Below are positions 18,770 through 27,569 of a stretch of DNA of 64,000 nucleotides, piece after piece. Both the position numbers and the translations under genes were made by a program. The notes beneath the pieces are model-generated. The model searched no databases. It was not told the origin of the DNA and saw only the letters and a list, made by a program, of their open reading frames with translations. The DNA comes from Senegalimassilia anaerobia JC110. GTDB lineage: Bacteria > Actinomycetota > Coriobacteriia > Coriobacteriales > Eggerthellaceae. The stretch is taken from positions 378,212-442,211 of the forward strand of contig NZ_HE611015.1 in NCBI RefSeq assembly GCF_000236865.1. Reading direction: 5' to 3'. Position 1 is the first letter of the stretch; every line of letters begins with the position of its first letter.

Positions 18770-19111
18770 GTTGCTCCCCTTGTGTCGCAAACCGTCGCAT
18801 GTTGTGCAGCGCCTTTCGGCATCGTTTCCCAACGGAGCGCCGATTGCACCGCGTGTTTCTTTCGGGAAGAAGTATACCCCGCCACCGAGGGCAAGGCATC
18901 CCAGGCAGCAGGCGAACAAGAATTACACGGGGAAGATAGAGCGGTAACCGGTTACAACCGGCACGCTTCCAGATACCTTGCCGCCATCCGGAAGGCTCCT
19001 CCGGTTCCCGGCGTCACCAACGGCCGCAACCGGGATTTCCCGTATACCCGCAAACCCGCTCACACCAGAACCCGCAACGTAGCATAGAAAGCGGCCGGCT
19101 GGCCGCTTCCC
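18770..19111. other. Gap between smc and ftsY, no gene seen
   Basis: No supported coding region is present in these 342 bp. It holds a hairpin just after the smc stop (AAGCGGCC 19089-19096 with GGCCGCTT 19101-19108, minus-strand tail TCTATG) and the perfect palindrome GTAACCGGTTAC at 18944-18955. The second could be an operator upstream of ftsY; this is only symmetry. Confidence 0.5.
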
Positions 19112-22100
19112 CTATTCCGCGTACTTCAGGGCGTGATCGAGCTTCTGGCTGATCACCTTGGTGACGCCGTCGGATTGCATGGACACGCCGAACAGCACGT
19201 CGGACATTTCCATGGTGCGCCGCTGGTGCGTGATCATGATGAGCTGCGTGTCGTTGCGGATGGACTGCAGATACGCCGTGAGCCTGCGCAGGTTGCTGTC
19301 GTCGAGCGCCGCCTCAACCTCGTCGAGGATGTAGAACGGCGCGCTGCGGATGCGGTAGACCGCGAACAGCAGCGCCAGCGCCGTGAGCGACTTCTCGCCG
19401 CCGGACATGAGCATCATCTTCGTGATGCGCTTGCCCGCCGGCTGCGCGCTGACCTCCACGCCGGTGTTCTCCAGGTCGTCGGGGTCGGTGAGGATGAGTT
19501 CGGCCGAGCCGCCCGGGAACAAGGTGGCGAAGATGCTGCGGAAGTTGTCGTTGACCGCATTGAACGTGCTCACGAAATCGTCTTTCATGCGCGCATCGAT
19601 GACGCGGACGATCTTGGCAAGGCTGCGGCGCGCGCCGTCGAGGTCTGCCAGCTGGGCCGCCAGATAATCGTAGCGGCTGCGCAGCTGCTCGTACTCCTGG
19701 GCGGCATCGGGGTTGATGGCGCCCATGTTGGCGATGCGGCGACGCAGCTTGAACGCGTTCTCCTCGGCGGCGCCGCGGTCGTCAAGCTCGGGCAACGCGA
19801 GCGCCGTCTCAAGCGGCACGCCCATATCCTGCACGATGGAGTTGACGGCAGCGTCGACGCGCACCTCCAGCCTGCCCTTCTCCACACGGGCGGCCGACAG
19901 GCGCGCGTTGACGTCGTCGTAGGCGTCATGGGCGGCCTTGGCCTGCTCGCGCGCGGCGGTGACCTGCGCATGCAGCCCGGCAGAGGAATCTTGCGCCTGT
20001 TGGGCCCGCTGCTCAAGATCGTGCGTCCAGCGACGGGCGCTTGCGGTGAGCTCCTCGAACACCGCCAGAAGCGGCGCGATGCGGCGCTGCGCTACGATCT
20101 TGCGCGCCAGCTGGTTTTTCAGCTCGTCCTCGGCGGCGTCCACCGCGGCCACGTCGCGGCCGCGGGCATCCACGATTCGCGCGGTATAGGTATCGCGCTC
20201 GCGCAGCGTGGCAGCCGAGAGCTTGGCCTCCGAAAGGCCGTCGCGCAGCTGCGCCGCCTCCTTGCGAAGCGGCACCACCTTGGCTTCAAGCTCCTCGGTG
20301 CGCACGGCACGGGCTTGGGCCGCTTGCGCAAGCTCGGCCAGCAGCGCCTCAAGCTTGTCGACGTTGGGGCGCGCCTCGGCGACCGTCTTATCCGCCTGCT
20401 GGCGCTGGCGCTCCACATCGGCGAACTCGCGGCGCGTGGACGCGAGCGCATCGGCGGCGCGCTTTGCCTCGGCCGACGCCGCCTGCGCAGCGCCTCGGCG
20501 CTCGGCCAGCTGCTGGGAGAGCTGCAAGCTTTCGGCCTGAGCGGCGCGCAACGCCTCCTCGGCATGGCGCTCCGTCTGTTCGGCTTCCTTGTGCTGCTCG
20601 GATGCGACGCAAAGCGATGCGCGCAGCTCATCGAGCTGTCGCGCACGGGCCAAGGCGCCCTCGGCACCGGCGTCCACCGTTCCCACCGTGAGCTTGCCGC
20701 TGGGCCAGGCGATGCATCCATCGGCCGACACGAAGCGCACAGGGGCGACCGCGCCTTCCCGCACGCGGACGGCCTGAGCCTGACGCGCCGCTTCGAAGGT
20801 ATCGCATATCACCACGTCGCCGAGCAGGGCCTCCACCGTGGGCGCGGCCTGCTCAGGGTATTCCAACATGTCCACAAGCGCCGTGCCGCCGCAGGCCTGC
20901 GCGGCTTGGCGCGCGGGGGCGCTGGAGCGCATGCCGCCGGCGGGAAGCAGCGACACCTGGCCGTCGCGGCCGCTTTCCAGCACGCTGCCCGCAAGGCCCG
21001 CCGCCGCATCGACCGAAGGGGCCATGAGCGCCTCGGCATCGCCGGAAAGCAGATGCTCGACAAGCGCCTCGAAGCCCTGCGGTGCACGCACGGCGCGGGC
21101 CAGCGGCTCGAGCCGTTGGCCGGATATGCGCGCATGCTCGATGAGCCATGCGCGGGCAGGCCCGGCTGCGGCCGATGCGCGCTCAACCTCCTCGAGCGCG
21201 GAAATGCGGCTTTCGAGCGAGGCGACCTGGCGATGAGCCTCGTCAAGCGCGGCACGGGCGGCATCGCGCTCCTTGATGGCGGCGGCGACGGCGCCGCGCG
21301 CCTGCGATTCGGCCTGCTGGGAAGCATCGAGCGAACGCTGAGCGGAAGCACGAGCGTCCTCGAGCTTTTGGGCCTGCTCCTCTGCCTGGCCGAGCGCCAG
21401 CTCGAGCTCCTTGGCGCGCCCCTCGACCAGCTTGGCGTGCGCCAAGCCGTTGGCCAGCGCCTCCTGCGTCTGGGATAAACGGCGCCGCGCATCCTCGGAT
21501 GCGCGGTCATCGGCGCGGCCCTGGCGCTTGAGCTGATCGAGCTCGTCTTCCACGCTGCGACGGGCCTGGGCGTTCTCCCGACGGGAGGCATCCAGGCGTT
21601 CGACGGCGGCCTGCGCGGCAGCAAGATCGCGGCGCACCGCCTCAAGCTGCGCCGACGCCTGCTCGCGCTCGGCAACGGCCTCGGCGCGCTTGGCGCGGCC
21701 CGACTCCAGCTTCACGCGCACATCGGCCTCGAGGCCCTGTGCGCCGCGGCGCTTCTCATGCAACAGCAGCACGGCGCCGTCGAAGCGCTCGACGGCCGAA
21801 GATGCGCGCTGATAGCTGCGCGACAGGTCGCCCGCATTCTCGGTTTGCTTGCGGATCTGCTCCTGCAACGCCTCGGCGGCGGCTTCGGCCGTGGAGATGT
21901 CCTGATGACGGGCTTGAAGGTCTTCCACCAGCTGATGCTCGCCGGCGCACGCCGCATCCCAGCTTTGGCGCAGGCAGCGCAGGTCGTCCACGGCCAGCGC
22001 CAAGCTGACGTCGGTAAGCTGCCCGGAAAGCTCCTGGTAGGCGCGGGCCTTCTTCGCCTTGCGCTCGAGCGGGCCGAGCTGACGGCCCACCTCGCCCGCC

Positions 22101-22681
22101 ACATCGCGCACACGGGCGAGCGTGGCGTCCATGGCGGCAAGCTTGCGTTCGCTTTTCGCCTTGCGCTGCTTGTGCTTGAGCACGCCGGCGGCCTCCTCGA
22201 TGAGCGCGCGGCGGTCCTCGGGCTTGGATTGCAGGATGGAGTCCAGGCTGCCCTGGCCGATGATCGAATGCGTGCCGGTGCCCAAACCGGAATCGTGCAG
22301 GATGTCGAGCACGTCCATGCGGCGCGCGACGCTGCCGTTGATGAGATACTCGCTTTCGCCGCTTCGATACATGCGGCGCGTGATGGAAACCTCGTCGAAG
22401 TCGACCGGCAGCTTGCCGTCGGAGTTGTCGAGCACCAGCTCAACCTCGGCAAGGCCCGTGGCCTTTCGGGCCGACGAGCCTGCGAAGATGACGTCTTCCA
22501 TAGCCTGACCACGCAAGTGCTTGGCGTTGCGCTCGCCAAGCACCCACAGCACGGCATCGGAGATATTGGATTTGCCGGAGCCGTTCGGGCCCACCACGGC
22601 GGTGATGCCCGGCTCCAAGGAAAGCGCGCTTCTGTCGGCGAACGACTTGAAGCCCTTGAGCACGAGCGACTTCAAGTACAT
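19112..22681 (-). CDS. smc: Chromosome segregation protein SMC
   Basis: SMC forms the condensin core with ScpA and ScpB and extrudes DNA loops. The 1189-aa chain starts MYLKSLVLKGFKSFADR, carries the Walker A GPNGSGKSN, two long coiled-coil arms around a hinge (about residues 510-650), and the C-terminal head with LMSGGEKSLTALALLFA and FYILDEVEAALDD. The arms are very rich in Ala, Glu, Gln and Arg. The stop lies 3 bp after a hairpin, in minus-strand terms just before it. rnc lies 3 bp upstream, so the two are probably cotranslated. Confidence 0.98.
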   Translation of the reverse strand: MYLKSLVLKGFKSFADRSALSLEPGITAVVGPNGSGKSNISDAVLWVLGERNAKHLRGQAMEDVIFAGSSARKATGLAEVELVLDNSDGKLPVDFDEVSITRRMYRSGESEYLINGSVARRMDVLDILHDSGLGTGTHSIIGQGSLDSILQSKPEDRRALIEEAAGVLKHKQRKAKSERKLAAMDATLARVRDVAGEVGRQLGPLERKAKKARAYQELSGQLTDVSLALAVDDLRCLRQSWDAACAGEHQLVEDLQARHQDISTAEAAAEALQEQIRKQTENAGDLSRSYQRASSAVERFDGAVLLLHEKRRGAQGLEADVRVKLESGRAKRAEAVAEREQASAQLEAVRRDLAAAQAAVERLDASRRENAQARRSVEDELDQLKRQGRADDRASEDARRRLSQTQEALANGLAHAKLVEGRAKELELALGQAEEQAQKLEDARASAQRSLDASQQAESQARGAVAAAIKERDAARAALDEAHRQVASLESRISALEEVERASAAAGPARAWLIEHARISGQRLEPLARAVRAPQGFEALVEHLLSGDAEALMAPSVDAAAGLAGSVLESGRDGQVSLLPAGGMRSSAPARQAAQACGGTALVDMLEYPEQAAPTVEALLGDVVICDTFEAARQAQAVRVREGAVAPVRFVSADGCIAWPSGKLTVGTVDAGAEGALARARQLDELRASLCVASEQHKEAEQTERHAEEALRAAQAESLQLSQQLAERRGAAQAASAEAKRAADALASTRREFADVERQRQQADKTVAEARPNVDKLEALLAELAQAAQARAVRTEELEAKVVPLRKEAAQLRDGLSEAKLSAATLRERDTYTARIVDARGRDVAAVDAAEDELKNQLARKIVAQRRIAPLLAVFEELTASARRWTHDLEQRAQQAQDSSAGLHAQVTAAREQAKAAHDAYDDVNARLSAARVEKGRLEVRVDAAVNSIVQDMGVPLETALALPELDDRGAAEENAFKLRRRIANMGAINPDAAQEYEQLRSRYDYLAAQLADLDGARRSLAKIVRVIDARMKDDFVSTFNAVNDNFRSIFATLFPGGSAELILTDPDDLENTGVEVSAQPAGKRITKMMLMSGGEKSLTALALLFAVYRIRSAPFYILDEVEAALDDSNLRRLTAYLQSIRNDTQLIMITHQRRTMEMSDVLFGVSMQSDGVTKVISQKLDHALKYAE

Positions 22682-22684
22682 GCG

Positions 22685-23530
22685 CTAGCCCTGTTTCATG
22701 CTCTTATGCAGCTCGCGCTCATGCTTCTTGCGCGCCTTCTCCTCGGCACGGGCCGCAGCCTTGTCGGCCTTGGCCTGCTTGGCCGCGGCGGCCTTCTCGG
22801 CGCGGGCCTGCTCGTCCATGCCCAAACCGAAAAACTCGCCGAGACGCGACAGCGTGGATTTCGCCGCCTGGCTTTCCGCTTCCTTCTTCGTACGGCCCGT
22901 TCCGCGCGCCAGGCCCTGATTGCCTGCGAACACCTGGGCCACGAAGGTGCGGTCATGCGGCGGGCCCTGCGTTTCCACCAGCTTATAGGTGGGCGTGATG
23001 CCGTCTTCCTGCAGGCGCTCCTGCAGCGCGCTTTTAGGGTTTTCCGGCTCGAGCGCCATGTCCTCGGACATGCGAGGGATAAGCGTGCGGTAGATGAAAT
23101 CGCGCGCCGCCTCCACGCCGCCGTCCAGGTACAACGCGGCCACCACGGCCTCGTAGACGTTTTCGAGCGCCGAGTGCAGGCCGCGCTTGCCCGTGCCCGT
23201 CTCCGAGGAGCCGAACACGATGATGTCGGCGAAACCAAGGCCCGACGCCACATCGGACAGGCTTGCGCCCGACACGAGCGCCACCTTGATGCGCGTCAAG
23301 CCGCCTTCGTCGAGCTCATGGAAGCGCTCGAAGGCGACGTCGGCGACGATGGCGCCCAAGATGGAGTCGCCCAGAAACTCCAGGCGCTCGTAGGAATACT
23401 TCACCGCACGGCCTTCGGTGGCCGATGGATGCGTAATGGCGGACAAAATGAGCTGCTTGTTGGAAAACGAGTAGCCCAGCACCTCCTCCGCCCTTTGCAG
23501 TTTTGAGGCTTGTTCTTCTGTAAAGGTCAT
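22685..23530 (-). CDS. rnc: Ribonuclease III with Lys/Ala-rich tail
   Basis: RNase III cuts double-stranded RNA during rRNA and mRNA processing. The ATG at 23530 has GGAGGTTGC before it; the frame further upstream is not needed. The catalytic signature YERLEFLGDSILGAIVAD is intact, and a double-stranded RNA-binding domain (ALQERLQEDGITPTYKLVE onward) follows. The 281-aa protein is longer than E. coli RNase III (226 aa) because of a basic Ala/Lys/Glu-rich tail from about residue 225, which may form a single helix. Confidence 0.96.
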   Translation of the reverse strand: MTFTEEQASKLQRAEEVLGYSFSNKQLILSAITHPSATEGRAVKYSYERLEFLGDSILGAIVADVAFERFHELDEGGLTRIKVALVSGASLSDVASGLGFADIIVFGSSETGTGKRGLHSALENVYEAVVAALYLDGGVEAARDFIYRTLIPRMSEDMALEPENPKSALQERLQEDGITPTYKLVETQGPPHDRTFVAQVFAGNQGLARGTGRTKKEAESQAAKSTLSRLGEFFGLGMDEQARAEKAAAAKQAKADKAAARAEEKARKKHERELHKSMKQG

Positions 23531-23607
23531 GCAACCTCCGAAACCGATATGAATGAGAATCGATGATGATACGACCATACCGCATAGAGCGGCTGGTCCA
23601 CATAGTG

Positions 23608-24621
23608 TTACTTGATTGTATCCGAGCCGTTTCCGGCCTGGGCCATGTGCTGAATTATTTCAGAAACGCCCTGACGCACCACGCGCGCCGTGGTGAGCAC
23701 GCCGTTTTCAATGGCCACCGCGCCCGAGCTTCCGTGCCCGACGATACAGGCACCCTTCACGCCGAGCAGCGGGGCGCCACCGTAGGTATCGGGCGACACC
23801 TGGCTTTTCAAGCCCTTCAGGCCGTCTTTGACGCACAGGGCGCCGATCTTGCCCTTCGTAGTGGACATCATGGCGTCCTTGATGGCGCCGAACAGCACCT
23901 TCGAAGCGCCCTCGATGGTCTTCAGGCATACGTTGCCGGTGAACCCATCGGTGACCACCACTTCGTACTGCGCACCCAGCACATCGCGCCCCTCGCAGTT
24001 CCCGGCGAAATTGGTCAGGCGTTTGGCCATGAGCTGGTGGGCCTCCTGGGCAAGCGCGTTGCCCTTGGTGTCCTCCTCGCCGATGTTGAGAAGCGCGGCC
24101 TTGGGCGACTCGTAGCCTAAGATCTTCTGCGCGTACACGCTGCCCATCTGGGCGAACTGCACCAGGTACTCGGGCTTGCAATCGGCGTTGGCGCCGACGT
24201 CGCACAGCACGATGGGGCGGACGGGGCTGGGCACAACCGTTGCCAGGCACGGGCGCGAGATGCCCTTGATGCGGCCCATGACCAGCGTTGCAGCGGCCAG
24301 GCAGGCGCCCGTGGAACCGGCGGAGAAGAAACCTTGGGCCTGGCCATCCTTGACCAAACGGCAGCCCACCACGATGGAGCTGTCCTTCTTCTTGCGCACG
24401 GCCTGCGCGGGATGCTCGGCCATATCGATGACCTCGGCGGCAACCTGCGCACGACAGCGGGCATGCTGCGCGGCGAACGGCTCGACCACGTCGGCGGGGC
24501 CGCACAAGATGACGGTAAGGCCCTCATCGGCGGCAAGCGCCGCCGCCACGCCTTCGAGCACGACCTCGGGGGCGTTGTCGCCGCCCATGGCATCCACTGC
24601 GATGGTGACGTTGTCTGTCAT
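23608..24621 (-). CDS. plsX: Phosphate acyltransferase PlsX
   Basis: PlsX converts acyl-ACP to acyl-phosphate for phospholipid synthesis. The 337-aa sequence opens TIAVDAMGGDNAPEVVLEG and contains SAGSTGACLAAATLVMGR and VVTDGFTGNVCLKTIEG. In many genomes acpP follows plsX, but here rnc begins 77 bp downstream with no acpP between. FakA, encoded in the same block, supplies the same acyl-phosphate pool. Confidence 0.96.
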   Translation of the reverse strand: MTDNVTIAVDAMGGDNAPEVVLEGVAAALAADEGLTVILCGPADVVEPFAAQHARCRAQVAAEVIDMAEHPAQAVRKKKDSSIVVGCRLVKDGQAQGFFSAGSTGACLAAATLVMGRIKGISRPCLATVVPSPVRPIVLCDVGANADCKPEYLVQFAQMGSVYAQKILGYESPKAALLNIGEEDTKGNALAQEAHQLMAKRLTNFAGNCEGRDVLGAQYEVVVTDGFTGNVCLKTIEGASKVLFGAIKDAMMSTTKGKIGALCVKDGLKGLKSQVSPDTYGGAPLLGVKGACIVGHGSSGAVAIENGVLTTARVVRQGVSEIIQHMAQAGNGSDTIK

Positions 24622-24682
24622 GTTGACACCCTTTCCCTAGCAGGCGTTGCGCGCCGAGCGGACGGCGCTGCTAAACGCAAGA

Positions 24683-24718
24683 AAGCCTCTCTGCGCCAAT
24701 GGCGCCGCAGAGAGGCTT
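24683..24718 (-). terminator. Hairpin between rpmF and plsX
   Basis: AAGCCTCTCTGC (24683-24694) and GCAGAGAGGCTT (24707-24718) form a 12-bp stem. On the minus strand the tail is TCTTGCG after TT. It could terminate the ribosomal-protein transcript or attenuate reading into plsX. Confidence 0.6.
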
Positions 24719-24746
24719 CAAGTTGCAATTGCACGCTGTGACGGCG

Positions 24747-24926
24747 TTACTCCGTCTCGATGACCTCGCGGTTCTTGTAGAAGCCGCAGTTCGGGCACAC
24801 GCGGTGGGGAAGCTTAGCCTCGCCGCACTGCGGGCACACGGAACGGGAAGGGGCTGCGATCTTGTCGTTAGCGCTACGACGTGCATGAGTGCGGGCGCGG
24901 CCCATTTTTTGCTTAGGTACTGCCAT
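24747..24926 (-). CDS. rpmF: 50S ribosomal protein L32
   Basis: This 59-aa product reads MAVPKQKMGRARTHARRSAN at the N-terminus, followed by zinc-ribbon pairs in CPQCGEAKLPHRVCPNCGFY. Both CxxC pairs are kept, so it is the zinc-binding form. It was read directly from the sequence because it is short. It follows yceD, the near-universal arrangement. Confidence 0.96.
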   Translation of the reverse strand: MAVPKQKMGRARTHARRSANDKIAAPSRSVCPQCGEAKLPHRVCPNCGFYKNREVIETE

Positions 24927-25079
24927 GATCTATCTCCTTGCTTTATGTCGGGCGCGCGTGGCGCTCGCTCGTTCGCTTGGTAAACACGCGAAGCGATATA
25001 CTACCAAAGTGTTCCTGTGCATGCAAGTGCCTGTTCGCCAGGCGCACACAAACCCATGCAGGTTCCATAATCCGGGCAG

Positions 25080-25640
25080 CTACTCGCCCAGATCAAGGTC
25101 CTTCAACGCGGCGAAGGGGCTGACGCGACCGTCGGACATGCGCGGCAGGCCGTCATCGGGCTGAGCGGAGCATGCGCACGGCCCCTCATTGAGGTTGGCG
25201 CCGCACTGCGCGCACAAACCAGCGCAGTCCTCTCGGCACAGAGGCACGAGCGGAGCCTCAACCAGAAGCGCGGCGATGATGAGCGGCTCCAAATCGAGGA
25301 TCTTGTCAGCGCCGAGCACCTCGAACTCGTCGTCGTCCATGTCCTCAGGAGCCGGACCGTCCTCGGAGAGCAGGAAGTAGCCTTCCACTTCCCCGTTGAG
25401 GTCCACCTGGAAGTCATCTAGGCAGCGCGCGCACGCGACCGTTGCCGTGCCGCGGGCGCTGCCCATGACCAGAAGCGCGTCTCCGGTGTTGGTGACGGTG
25501 ACGTTCCAGTCAACGGGCTGCGAGAACGTATAGGTATCGGGGCCCGCCTCAAGCGTCCCTAAGGCAAGCTGCCCTGCAAAAGAGGAGCTCTCCGTGGTAA
25601 CGAAGAGCTCCGGCGGGACCTCGAACTTCACGGCATCCAT
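25080..25640 (-). CDS. yceD: YceD/DUF177 family protein
   Basis: The 186-aa product starts MDAVKFEVPPELFVTTESSS and carries the DUF177 core (DWNVTVTNTGDALLVMGSARGTATVAC as family-like order). Cysteines CARC and a C-terminal CREDCAGLCAQCGANLN may bind zinc. Members lie upstream of rpmF and have been linked to ribosome or 23S rRNA maturation in bacteria and plastids. The ATG shares its first base with the stop of the upstream coiled-coil gene (TAATG). Confidence 0.9.
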   Translation of the reverse strand: MDAVKFEVPPELFVTTESSSFAGQLALGTLEAGPDTYTFSQPVDWNVTVTNTGDALLVMGSARGTATVACARCLDDFQVDLNGEVEGYFLLSEDGPAPEDMDDDEFEVLGADKILDLEPLIIAALLVEAPLVPLCREDCAGLCAQCGANLNEGPCACSAQPDDGLPRMSDGRVSPFAALKDLDLGE

Positions 25641-26116
25641 TATTGGCGACCCTGCGCCATGGCGTTGGCGTTGAGGCGATCGCGGCAACGGCGCACGTTG
25701 TTGAGCAGCGTATCAAGGCTTTGCTCGACGTGGCCGAACACCTCGTCTGCGTAATCTTCCGCACCGGCGCGCGTCTGGCGCTCGAGCTCGCGCGCATCGG
25801 CGACCAGCTGGTCGGCCTGCTGCTGGGAGATGCGCACGATCTCCTGCTCGGAGGCGATGGTCATCGCCTGGCTGCGCGCATCCTCGATCATGCGGTTGGC
25901 CTCGGCCTCGGCATCATCGAGCAGGCTTTGACGCTCGCGCACGATCTGGCGCGACTGCGAGAACTCGCTGGGGAACGTGTCGCGGATCTCATCCATGATC
26001 TCGAAAGCTGCAGCGATATCCACCTGGCGCAGGTTGCCCTTGCCGAACACCGGCTTAGAGTCCTCAAGCAGAATCGAGAGCTCTTCCAAAAGCCCCAGAA
26101 CCCCTGTTTCGTCCAT
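25640..26116 (-). CDS. DivIVA/SepIVA-like coiled-coil protein
   Basis: The 158-aa protein is mostly helical, with a coiled-coil from about residue 35 to 145 (RQIVRERQSLLDDAEAEANR onward) and no enzyme motif. By position, between coaD and yceD-rpmF, it matches the mycobacterial SepIVA gene (Rv2927c), which encodes a DivIVA-like septation factor. The sequence itself only supports a DivIVA- or ATPase-subunit-b-like coil, so the function is inferred from gene order. Its stop overlaps yceD by one base. Confidence 0.75.
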   Translation of the reverse strand: MDETGVLGLLEELSILLEDSKPVFGKGNLRQVDIAAAFEIMDEIRDTFPSEFSQSRQIVRERQSLLDDAEAEANRMIEDARSQAMTIASEQEIVRISQQQADQLVADARELERQTRAGAEDYADEVFGHVEQSLDTLLNNVRRCRDRLNANAMAQGRQ

Positions 26117-26415
26117 GATGATCCTTCCACCCAGGCTTGCTGCGTTTGAAAACTGCGTTTAGGCACACGGGCATAAGGCCACGCATGCAGATAAGCATAA
26201 TAGCATGCCGCCCGCCGCTTGCGCCTGAAGAACAAAGCATGCACATACGATGCGCCCCGCCCAAGCACGGGCGGGGCGCATCCAACCTGCACAAGCGCGC
26301 GACGGAGGCAAGCATATCGCCTACCCGAATCCGGACGGGCGGCAACGCCCCTACGCGGGACGGCGCCACGGCAGATCTTCGCCCGCCGGCGAAAGAGCCG
26401 GCAGAGGCATCCGCT
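26117..26415. repeat. Gap after coaD with a perfect GC-rich hairpin
   Basis: TGCGCCCCGCCC (26251-26262) and GGGCGGGGCGCA (26269-26280) form a perfect 12-bp stem with the loop AAGCAC. No U tract follows on either strand. The remaining 299 bp between coaD and the coiled-coil gene hold nothing else I can support. Confidence 0.55.
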
Positions 26416-26901
26416 CTACTGCAGGTTCGCGTACTTCTTCTTGAGCGCCTCGTAGACGCACGGGGGCACGAACTGCTGGATATCCCCGCCCATCTTCGAG
26501 ATCTCGCGCACGATGGAGCTGGACAGGTACATGTACTGCGGCGGGGACATGATGAACAGCGTTTCGAGCTGCGGGGAGAGCTGGTAGTTCATGGCCGTCA
26601 TCTGGAACTCGTACTCGAAGTCGGTGATGGCTCGCAGGCCCTTGACCACCACAGTGGCGTCAAGCTCCTTGGCGAAATCGACGAGCAGGCCCTTGAAGGG
26701 CTCCACGCGCACGTTGGACAGATGCGCGGTGGCCTGACGGACCAGCTCGACGCGCTCCTCGAGCGTGAACAGAGGGCCTTTCTTCTGGGAATCGGCGACG
26801 GCGACCACCACCTCGTCCACCAGTTGGGAGGCGCGGGCGATGACGTCGAGATGCCCCGAGGTGATGGGGTCGAACGTACCGGGGGTCAATGCGCGTTTCA
26901 T
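26416..26901 (-). CDS. coaD: Phosphopantetheine adenylyltransferase
   Basis: CoaD makes dephospho-CoA from 4'-phosphopantetheine and ATP. At 161 aa it has the usual length. The nucleotidyltransferase motif is TPGTFDPITSGHLDVI near the start, and the C-terminal SSSIVREISKMGGD corresponds to the ISSTxVRE motif. AAGGAG precedes the ATG. It starts 15 bp after the rsmD stop. Confidence 0.97.
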   Translation of the reverse strand: MKRALTPGTFDPITSGHLDVIARASQLVDEVVVAVADSQKKGPLFTLEERVELVRQATAHLSNVRVEPFKGLLVDFAKELDATVVVKGLRAITDFEYEFQMTAMNYQLSPQLETLFIMSPPQYMYLSSSIVREISKMGGDIQQFVPPCVYEALKKKYANLQ

Positions 26902-26915
26902 GACGCTGCTCCTTC

Positions 26916-27515
26916 TTAGTCGTTATCGGACGCGGCGCGCTCGCCGGCGCGCAGCACGTCCACGGTAGTATCGCCGTACTTCTTGCGGGATGCAAGCTCG
27001 AAGCCCAGCTCGGCGGCGGCCAGGGCGGACGCATCGTTGCCGGCAAGCGAATGCTCGTAGACCACGATGGCGTCGGGGGCGGCCACGCCGCGCTCCACCA
27101 AACCCGCCGCCATGCCCAGCACCGCCATGGCGTCGTAGGCATAGGGCGGATCCAGGAAGATCAGGTCGAACGGCGGGCGGGCGAACTGCGGGGCGCGCTC
27201 GATGACGTCGGCGCGCGTGACGGTGGCACGCGCCGGCTCGAGGCCCAGATTCGCCACGTTTCTCTGCACGACCTTCGCCGCCTCGGGGGCGCACTCGTAG
27301 AATACCGCGCGAGCTGCGCCGCGCGACAGGGCCTCCAGGCCGAGCGCGCCCGACCCGGCGAACGCGTCGAGCACCACGGCGTCCTCGAAGCCGCCGCGCT
27401 GGCTGAACACGGCGCTCATGAGCGACTCGCGCACGCGGTCGGTGGTGGGGCGGGTGCCGTCGCCCTTCGGTGCGGCCAGCGTTCGACCGCGGAACTGACC
27501 TGCGATGATCCTCAT
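26916..27515 (-). CDS. rsmD: 16S rRNA (guanine-966-N2)-methyltransferase
   Basis: The 199-aa enzyme starts MRIIAGQFRGRTLAAPKG, the typical RsmD N-terminus. It has the SAM motif VLDAFAGSGALGLEALSRG and the catalytic FLDPPYAYD. Its position between recG and coaD is the conserved arrangement. Confidence 0.95.
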   Translation of the reverse strand: MRIIAGQFRGRTLAAPKGDGTRPTTDRVRESLMSAVFSQRGGFEDAVVLDAFAGSGALGLEALSRGAARAVFYECAPEAAKVVQRNVANLGLEPARATVTRADVIERAPQFARPPFDLIFLDPPYAYDAMAVLGMAAGLVERGVAAPDAIVVYEHSLAGNDASALAAAELGFELASRKKYGDTTVDVLRAGERAASDND

Positions 27516-27569
27516 ACCTACCTCTTTCTGGAACCGCGCCGTCGTAGGGCGCGGTTCGAAACGTATCGG

